Positions 4,731 through 9,086 of a stretch of 9,086 nucleotides of DNA are shown in pieces. The translations under genes and the position numbers were made by a program. This DNA comes from JBDHRG01 sp039807445. Its GTDB lineage: Bacteria; Pseudomonadota; Gammaproteobacteria; Competibacterales; Competibacteraceae. Each line of letters opens with the position of its first letter. Position 1 is the first letter of the stretch. The notes under the pieces were generated by a model. That model was given only the letters and a program-made list of their open reading frames with translations. It did not search any database and was not told where the DNA came from. The stretch is from NCBI GenBank assembly GCA_039807445.1, contig JBDHRG010000149.1, positions 1 through 9,086 of the forward strand, given 5' to 3'.

Positions 4731-5747
4731 CTAGCGGAACTGCTGCAGGAAACGCAGATCGTTCTCGAAGAACAGGCGCAGGTCGTTGACCCCATAGCGC
4801 AGCATCGCCAGGCGCTCGACCCCCATGCCGAAGGCGTAGCCGGTGTAGCGCTCGGCATCGATGCCGACGTGGGCAAAGACGTTCGGGTGCACCATGCCGC
4901 AGCCCAGCACCTCGAGCCAACCGCTGTGCTTGCAGACGCGGCAGCCGCCGCCGCCACAGATCACGCACTGGACGTCGACTTCGGCCGAGGGCTCGGTGAA
5001 CGGGAAGTACGAGGGGCGGAAGCGCACCTCGAGCTCGCGCTCGAAGAAGCGCTGCAGGAAGTCGAACAGCACGCCCTTGAGGTCGGCGAAGCTGACGCCC
5101 TCGTCGATGAACAGACCCTCGACCTGGTGGAACATCGGCGAGTGCGTCAGATCCGAGTCGCAGCGGTACACGCGTCCCGGCGCGATGACGCGGATCGGCG
5201 GCCGGCCGGTCTCCATCGCGCGGATCTGCACCGGCGAGGTGTGCGTGCGCAGCACCGTGCTGGCGTCGAAATAGAAGGTATCGTGCATCGCCCGCGCCGG
5301 GTGGTGCGCGGGGATGTTGAGCGCCTCGAAGTTGTGGAAGTCGTCCTCGATCTCCGGACCTTCGGCGATGCCGAAACCGAGCTGGGTGAACAACGCCTCG
5401 ATCCGCGACAGCGTTCGGCTGATCGGGTGCAAGCCGCCGACGCGCTGGCCGCGGCCGGGCAGCGTGACATCGACCGCTTCCGCCACCAGACGGCGCTCCA
5501 GCTCGGCGCGCTCGAGCGCGTGCTCGCGCGCCTCGAGCGCGGCGTGGACCTGGTCCTTGGCGACGTTGATCGCCGCACCGGCTTCGCGCCGGGCTTCCGG
5601 CGGCAGGCCGCCCAGCGCCTTCAGGCGCTCGGTCAGCACGCCCTTCTTGCCGAGGTAATGCACACGGACGTGATCCAGCCCGGCGAGATCGGTGGCTTCG
5701 AGGGCTGCCGCCTCGGCCGCGCGCACGAGTTGCTGCAACTCTTCCAC
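4731..5747 (-). CDS. pheS: Phenylalanyl-tRNA synthetase alpha subunit
   Basis: The 338-aa catalytic subunit of the PheST enzyme. Residues 1-90 form the N-terminal coiled coil that contacts tRNA. The class II core follows: HPISRTLSRIEALF at 107-120; DFHNFEALNIPAHHPAR at 136-152; RTHTSPVQIRAM at 167-178; motif 2 with GRVYRCDSDLTHSPMFHQVEG at 191-211; RPSYFPFTEPSAEVDV at 244-259; and motif 3 GYAFGMGVERLAMLRYG at 303-319. Cysteines 261, 264, 269 and 272 make a CxxC-x4-CxxC cluster, seen in part of the family and possibly metal-binding. The start is GTG at 5747, supported by GGAG six nt upstream and by the family N-terminus. A strong hairpin terminator lies in the 99-bp gap to rplT, so expression may be set by attenuation or by a separate promoter. 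pheT follows. Confidence 0.98.
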   Translation of the reverse strand: MEELQQLVRAAEAAALEATDLAGLDHVRVHYLGKKGVLTERLKALGGLPPEARREAGAAINVAKDQVHAALEAREHALERAELERRLVAEAVDVTLPGRGQRVGGLHPISRTLSRIEALFTQLGFGIAEGPEIEDDFHNFEALNIPAHHPARAMHDTFYFDASTVLRTHTSPVQIRAMETGRPPIRVIAPGRVYRCDSDLTHSPMFHQVEGLFIDEGVSFADLKGVLFDFLQRFFERELEVRFRPSYFPFTEPSAEVDVQCVICGGGGCRVCKHSGWLEVLGCGMVHPNVFAHVGIDAERYTGYAFGMGVERLAMLRYGVNDLRLFFENDLRFLQQFR

Positions 5748-5779
5748 GGGGGACTCCGAAACGTTCGGGAATCGACAAC

Positions 5780-5838
5780 AAAAAGGGGAAAGGTGGCAAC
5801 CCTTTCCCCTTTTTCGGTCACCGCCACCTCGCGGTGGC
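5780..5838 (-). terminator. Terminator, possible pheST attenuator, between rplT and pheS
   Basis: On the minus strand AAAAAGGGGAAAGG (5814-5801) pairs perfectly with CCTTTCCCCTTTTT (5793-5780) over 14 bp around a 7-nt loop and ends in a T-rich tail. It is symmetrical, so it could work in both directions. A first hairpin, GCCACC-GCGA-GGTGGC (5838-5823), precedes it. A 9-codon frame starts at 5848 overlapping the rplT stop (M S T A T A R W R) but holds no Phe codons. The E. coli pheST attenuator uses a Phe-rich leader peptide; that part is not seen here. Confidence 0.8.
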
Positions 5839-5846
5839 CGTGCTCA

Positions 5847-6209
5847 TCAGGCGATGCCGAGGGCTGCCTTGGCCTGGACGGCGAGCGCAGCGAAGCCGGT
5901 CTTGTCGAACACGGCCATATCGGCGAGCACCTTGCGGTCCAGCCCGATCGCCGCCTTTTTCAGGCCGGCGATGAAGCGGCTGTACGACAGGCCGTTGTTG
6001 CGGGCCTCGGCATTGATGCGCACGATCCACAGCGCGCGGAACTGGCGCTTCCTCTGGCGGCGGTCGCGGTAGGCGTACTGGCCGGCCTTGATGACGGCCT
6101 GCTTGGCGACGCGGTAGACGCGCGAGCGGGCGCCGTAGTAACCCTTCGCCTTGGCGAGGACTTTCTTGTGACGAGCGTGAGCGGTTACACCGCGCTTGAC
6201 ACGAGCCAT
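5847..6209 (-). CDS. rplT: 50S ribosomal protein L20
   Basis: A 120-aa, strongly basic protein that binds 23S rRNA early in assembly of the large ribosomal subunit. The family start MARVKRGVTAHARHKKVL is intact, followed by AKGYYGARSRVYRVAKQAV, DRRQRKRQFRALWIVRINAEAR, and the C-terminal domain NGLSYSRFIAGLKKA to the end. Length is that of the family. GGAG lies about 9 nt before the ATG. It follows rpmI by 27 bp and the two are surely cotranscribed. In E. coli L20 represses this pair by binding a pseudoknot in the mRNA; whether that holds here is not visible. Confidence 0.98.
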   Translation of the reverse strand: MARVKRGVTAHARHKKVLAKAKGYYGARSRVYRVAKQAVIKAGQYAYRDRRQRKRQFRALWIVRINAEARNNGLSYSRFIAGLKKAAIGLDRKVLADMAVFDKTGFAALAVQAKAALGIA

Positions 6210-6236
6210 TTACTGAACCTCCGATCCGATCTGGAC

Positions 6237-6434
6237 TCAGGCGCTGGGCAGCATGCGGCGCACCATCGGCACGTCCACGGCGGCGACCATCGCGGCACTG
6301 CGCAGCTGACGCTTGCGCTTGGTGCTCTTCTTGGTCAGGATGTGGCGGGCGAACGACTGCGAACGCTTGAAACCACCGGATCCGGTGCGGGCGAAGCGTT
6401 TCGCCGCACCGCGGTTCGTCTTCAACTTGGGCAT
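6237..6434 (-). CDS. rpmI: 50S ribosomal protein L35
   Basis: A 65-aa basic protein of the large ribosomal subunit. It reads MPKLKTNRGAAKRFARTGSG at the start, then FKRSQSFARHILTKKSTKRKRQLR and a short C-terminal helix. This is the full family length. The in-frame upstream ATG at 6491 would add 19 residues and overlap infC, so the ATG at 6434 is used, with GGAG 8 nt upstream. It stands between infC (53-bp gap) and rplT (27-bp gap), the standard infC-rpmI-rplT order. Confidence 0.97.
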   Translation of the reverse strand: MPKLKTNRGAAKRFARTGSGGFKRSQSFARHILTKKSTKRKRQLRSAAMVAAVDVPMVRRMLPSA

Positions 6435-6487
6435 TTCAACAACTCCGCGATTTTCAAGTTTTGCGGGCTCGCGTGCCGGTATCCCGA

Positions 6488-7006
6488 TCACTTCTTCTTC
6501 GGCGCGATGACCATGATCATCTGCCGGCCTTCCAGCTTCGGCCGCTGTTCGACGCTGCCGACTTCGCTGAGATCGGTTTCGACGCGCTTCAGGAGATCGA
6601 GCCCGAGGTTCTGGTGAACAACCTCACGGCCGCGGAAGCGGAGCGTGATCTTGGCCTTGTCACCATCTTCGAGGAAACGGATCAGGTTGCGTAGTTTGAC
6701 CTGATAGTCGCCTTCGTCCGTGCCTGGACGGAACTTCACTTCCTTGACCTGAATCTGCTTCTGCTTCTTGCGGGCTTCGGCCGCCTTCTTCTGCTGCTCG
6801 AAGCGAAACTTGCCGTAATCCATGATACGGCAAACCGGCGGCTTCGCCGTCGGCGAAATCTCCACCAGATCCAGATCCGCCTCTTCGGCGATCCGCAGAG
6901 CCTGGAGCAGCGACATGACGCCGGCCTGCTCGCCGTTCTGGTCGATCAGGCGTACTTCGCGGGCGGTGATTTCACCGTTGACCCGGTTTTCGTTGTTGGC
7001 AGCGAT
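6488..7006 (-). CDS. infC: Translation initiation factor IF-3, with ATC start
   Basis: A 172-aa factor that binds the 30S subunit, keeps subunits apart and checks start codon and initiator tRNA. The N-domain includes NRVNGEITAREVRLIDQNGEQ and EEADLDLVEISPTAKPPVCRIMDYGKF. A lysine-rich linker (EQQKKAAEARKKQKQIQ) follows. The C-domain has VKEVKFRPGTDEGDY, LRFRGREVVHQNLG and QMIMVIAPKKK at the end. No ATG, GTG or TTG fits the full N-domain; an ATG at 6916 would lose 30 residues of it. The start is therefore taken as ATC at 7006-7004, with GGAGG nine nt upstream at 7020-7016. An ATT three codons earlier touches the same GGAGG without spacing. In E. coli the rare AUU start lets IF-3 repress its own synthesis, and this ATC should do the same. 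The thrS stop is 4 bp away. Confidence 0.96.
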   Translation of the reverse strand: MAANNENRVNGEITAREVRLIDQNGEQAGVMSLLQALRIAEEADLDLVEISPTAKPPVCRIMDYGKFRFEQQKKAAEARKKQKQIQVKEVKFRPGTDEGDYQVKLRNLIRFLEDGDKAKITLRFRGREVVHQNLGLDLLKRVETDLSEVGSVEQRPKLEGRQMIMVIAPKKK

Positions 7007-7010
7007 AGCC

Positions 7011-8936
7011 TTAATCCTCCAAAACAGAACGGCCGCGGCTCGCGAGATCGGCGTCGAGGAGATCCTCGAAAGCGCTGAGCGTCATCACGCCCAGATCCTT
7101 GCCACTTCGCGTACGCACGGCCACAGAACCGGTTTCCACCTCGCGGTCGCCGACCACCAGCAGGTAGGGGACCTTGGCCAAGGTGTGCTCGCGAATTTTA
7201 AAACCGATCTTTTCGTTCCTCAAGTCGGCCTTGACGCGAAAGCCCCGATCGCCCAGCGCTTTGGCGAAACCGACGACCGCCGCGGCCTGGCGGTCGGTGA
7301 TGTTCAGCACCACCGCCTGCGTCGGCGCCAGCCAGGCCGGCATGGCGCCGGCGTGGTGCTCGATCAGGATGCCGAGGAAGCGCTCCATCGAGCCGAGCAC
7401 CGCGCGGTGCAGCATCACCGGCACCTTGCGGCTGTTGTCTTCGGCGACGTACTCGGCGTCAAGGCGACCCGGTAGCACGAAGTCGAGCTGCAGCGTGCCG
7501 CACTGCCAGGAGCGGCCGATCGCGTCGCGGATGTGGTACTCGACCTTCGGACCATAGAACGCCCCCTCGCCCGGCAGTTCGTCCCAGCTCAGGCCGCAGG
7601 CGGTCAGCGCCTGGCGCAAGCCGTCCTCGGCGCGGTCCCAGACCTCGTTGGAGCCGGCACGCTTGTCGGGGCGCAGCGCGAGCTTGATCGCGACTTCGGT
7701 GAAGCCGAAATCGCGGTACACCACCTGTACCAGGTCGTTGAAAGCCTTGGCTTCGGCGATGATCTGCTCTTCGGTGCAGAAGATGTGCGCATCGTCCTGG
7801 GTGAAGCCGCGCACGCGCATCAGGCCGTGCAGCGCGCCCGAGGGCTCGTTGCGGTGGCACGAGCCGAACTCGGCCATGCGCAGCGGCAGCTCGCGGTACG
7901 AGTGCAGGCCGTGGTTGAAGATCTGCACGTGGCACGGGCAGTTCATCGGCTTGACCGCGAAGTCGCGCGATTCGGAGCGGGTGGTGAACATCAGCTCGCT
8001 GTAGTTCTCCCAGTGCCCCGAGCGCTCCCACAGCGTGCGGTCGACCACTTGCGGCGTGCGCACTTCGACGTAGCCGGCGGCGCGCAAACGCCCGCGCAGG
8101 TATTGCTCGACCGCCTGCCAGATGGTCCAGCCATTCGGGTGCCAGAACACCATGCCCGGCGCCTCGTCCTGGAGGTGGAACAGGTCGAGCTGCTTGGCCA
8201 GGCGGCGGTGGTCGCGCTTCTCGGCCTCCTCCAGCCGGTGCAGGTAATCCTTGAGTGCCTTGCGGTCGGCCCAGGCCGTACCGTAGATGCGCTGCAGCAT
8301 CTCGTTCCTGGCGTCGCCACGCCAGTAGGCGCCGGCGACCTTCATCAGCTTGAAAGCCTTGAGCCTGCCGGTCGAGGGCACGTGCGGACCGCGGCACAGG
8401 TCGACGAAGTCGCCCTGGCGGTACAGCGAGATGGTTTCGCCCGCGGGGATGGCAGCGATGATCTCGGCCTTGTAGGCCTCGCCCATGCCGCGGAAGAACT
8501 CGACGGCCTCGTCGCGCGGCATCTCCGAACGCGTCACCGCGATGTCGCGGGCGGCGAGCTCTTCCATGCGCTTTTCGATCAGCGCCAGGTCTTCGGGGGT
8601 GAAGGGGCGCTCGAAGGCGAAGTCGTAGTAGAAGCCGTTCTCGATCACCGGGCCGATCGTGACCTGCGCCGCCGGGAACAACTGCTTGACCGCGTGCGCG
8701 AGCAGGTGCGCCGACGAATGACGGATGACTTCGAGCCCGTCCGCATCGCGCTCGGTGACGATGGCGAGCTGCGCGTCGTGCTCGACCAGGTACGAGGTGT
8801 CGACCACCTTGCCGTCGACCCTGCCCGCCAGCGCCGCCTTGGCGAGGCCGGGGCCGACAGCTGCGGCCACTTCCGCCACCGTGACGGGGCGGTCGAAGAC
8901 GCGCTGGCTGCCATCGGGAAGCGTAATGACCGGCAT
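7011..8936 (-). CDS. thrS: Threonyl-tRNA synthetase
   Basis: A 641-aa class II enzyme that charges tRNA-Thr and edits mischarged serine. Residues 1-62 are the TGS domain (MPVITLPDGSQ). The editing domain follows with H73 and H77 (HSSAHLLAH) and C181 and H185 (DLCRGPH). The catalytic core shows MNCPCH with zinc ligand C333, motif 2 (EFGSCHRNEPSGALHGLMRVRGFTQDDAHIF) with H384, and H510 opening motif 3 (HRAVLGSMERFLGILIEH). About the last 100 residues are the anticodon-binding domain (NITDRQAAAV, VPYLLVVGDREVE). All key residues and the normal length are present. The ATG at 8936 fits the family. A longer frame reaches into tRNA-Val and is rejected. AGAGGG lies upstream at about 10 nt. The gene starts 35 bp past the tRNA-Val terminator and ends 4 bp before infC. 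Confidence 0.98.
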   Translation of the reverse strand: MPVITLPDGSQRVFDRPVTVAEVAAAVGPGLAKAALAGRVDGKVVDTSYLVEHDAQLAIVTERDADGLEVIRHSSAHLLAHAVKQLFPAAQVTIGPVIENGFYYDFAFERPFTPEDLALIEKRMEELAARDIAVTRSEMPRDEAVEFFRGMGEAYKAEIIAAIPAGETISLYRQGDFVDLCRGPHVPSTGRLKAFKLMKVAGAYWRGDARNEMLQRIYGTAWADRKALKDYLHRLEEAEKRDHRRLAKQLDLFHLQDEAPGMVFWHPNGWTIWQAVEQYLRGRLRAAGYVEVRTPQVVDRTLWERSGHWENYSELMFTTRSESRDFAVKPMNCPCHVQIFNHGLHSYRELPLRMAEFGSCHRNEPSGALHGLMRVRGFTQDDAHIFCTEEQIIAEAKAFNDLVQVVYRDFGFTEVAIKLALRPDKRAGSNEVWDRAEDGLRQALTACGLSWDELPGEGAFYGPKVEYHIRDAIGRSWQCGTLQLDFVLPGRLDAEYVAEDNSRKVPVMLHRAVLGSMERFLGILIEHHAGAMPAWLAPTQAVVLNITDRQAAAVVGFAKALGDRGFRVKADLRNEKIGFKIREHTLAKVPYLLVVGDREVETGSVAVRTRSGKDLGVMTLSAFEDLLDADLASRGRSVLED

Positions 8937-8971
8937 CTGAATCGGACCCTCTGCTCGCTGTCGCAGGAACG

Positions 8972-9003
8972 AAAAAGGCGCGCCGCCTTCGCGACACGCC
9001 TTT
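8972..9003 (-). terminator. Intrinsic terminator of tRNA-Val
   Basis: On the minus strand a 13-bp stem, AAAGGCGTGTCGC (9003-8991) with GCGGCGCGCCTTT (8986-8974), contains two G-T pairs and has a 4-nt loop. It ends in a five-T run. It lies 8 nt past the CCA end of the tRNA and only 35 bp before the thrS start. Confidence 0.85.
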
Positions 9004-9011
9004 CTCGGAAT

Positions 9012-9086
9012 TGGTAGGCGCGATTGGATTCGAACCAACGACCCCCACCATGTCAAGGTGGTGCTCTAACCAACTGAGCTACGCGC
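9012..9086 (-). tRNA. tRNA-Val (anticodon GAC), 5' end cut by the window
   Basis: The cloverleaf is clear: D-arm GCTC/GAGC, anticodon stem CCACC/GGTGG with loop TTGACAT giving anticodon GAC (reads GTC and GTT), T-arm TTGG/CCAA with TTCGAAT, and encoded CCA at the 3' end. The acceptor strand CGCGCCT needs AGGCGCG, of which the first two bases lie beyond the window. A terminator follows directly. Confidence 0.96.

Overview
The window joins two unlike regions of a GC-rich bacterial chromosome. Positions 1822-9086 are a conserved translation and nucleoid block, all on the minus strand. Read 5'->3' on that strand it runs tRNA-Val(GAC), thrS, infC, rpmI, rplT, pheS, pheT, ihfA, tRNA-Pro(GGG). This order, the GC content and the protein sequences suggest a betaproteobacterium, perhaps a Rhodocyclales relative (Thauera/Azoarcus type). 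The taxonomic placement is inference. A MerR-type gene often sits between ihfA and tRNA-Pro in related genomes (recalled, not searched), but only 63 bp lie there here.

Positions 1-1821 look accessory. Transcription again runs leftward, away from the 3' end of tRNA-Pro. The order is a roughly 900-bp non-coding stretch, then two overlapping small unknown genes (71 and 102 aa), an AlpA-type excisionase/regulator, and the start of one more gene cut by the window edge. No integrase, replicase or second tRNA 3'-end repeat lies inside the window, so the element's ends are not defined.

The most interesting content is in the non-coding stretch. Positions 977-1184 (minus strand) match, base for base in layout, the antisense RNA immunity switch of phages P1/P7 (C4 RNA) and P4 (CI RNA). 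A compact 54-nt three-way-junction RNA (1037-1090) carries two unpaired segments. Both are complementary to a bipartite target upstream (1160-1179) and to a second bipartite target downstream (977-1017). The downstream target includes the ribosome binding site of the 71-aa gene. A good intrinsic terminator (1121-1155) lies between the upstream target and the antisense RNA. A competing hairpin overlaps the target, so the RNA could act by attenuation as well as by blocking translation. Further upstream are three perfect-register 9-bp repeats with core GTGAAC plus three outlying copies (1469-1560). They resemble the alpha-protein iterons of P4 replication origins. Several other short tandem repeats follow (1630-1765). 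Together these suggest the control and possible origin region of a P4-like satellite or integrative element next to tRNA-Pro.

In the core block, tRNA-Pro appears to have its own promoter (1931-1958) and terminator (1776-1813). tRNA-Val is followed by a strong terminator (8972-9003) only 35 bp from the thrS start. infC begins with a rare isoleucine-type codon (ATC), and pheS with GTG. A 14-bp perfect hairpin with a T-tract separates rplT from pheS and may serve as the pheST attenuator.
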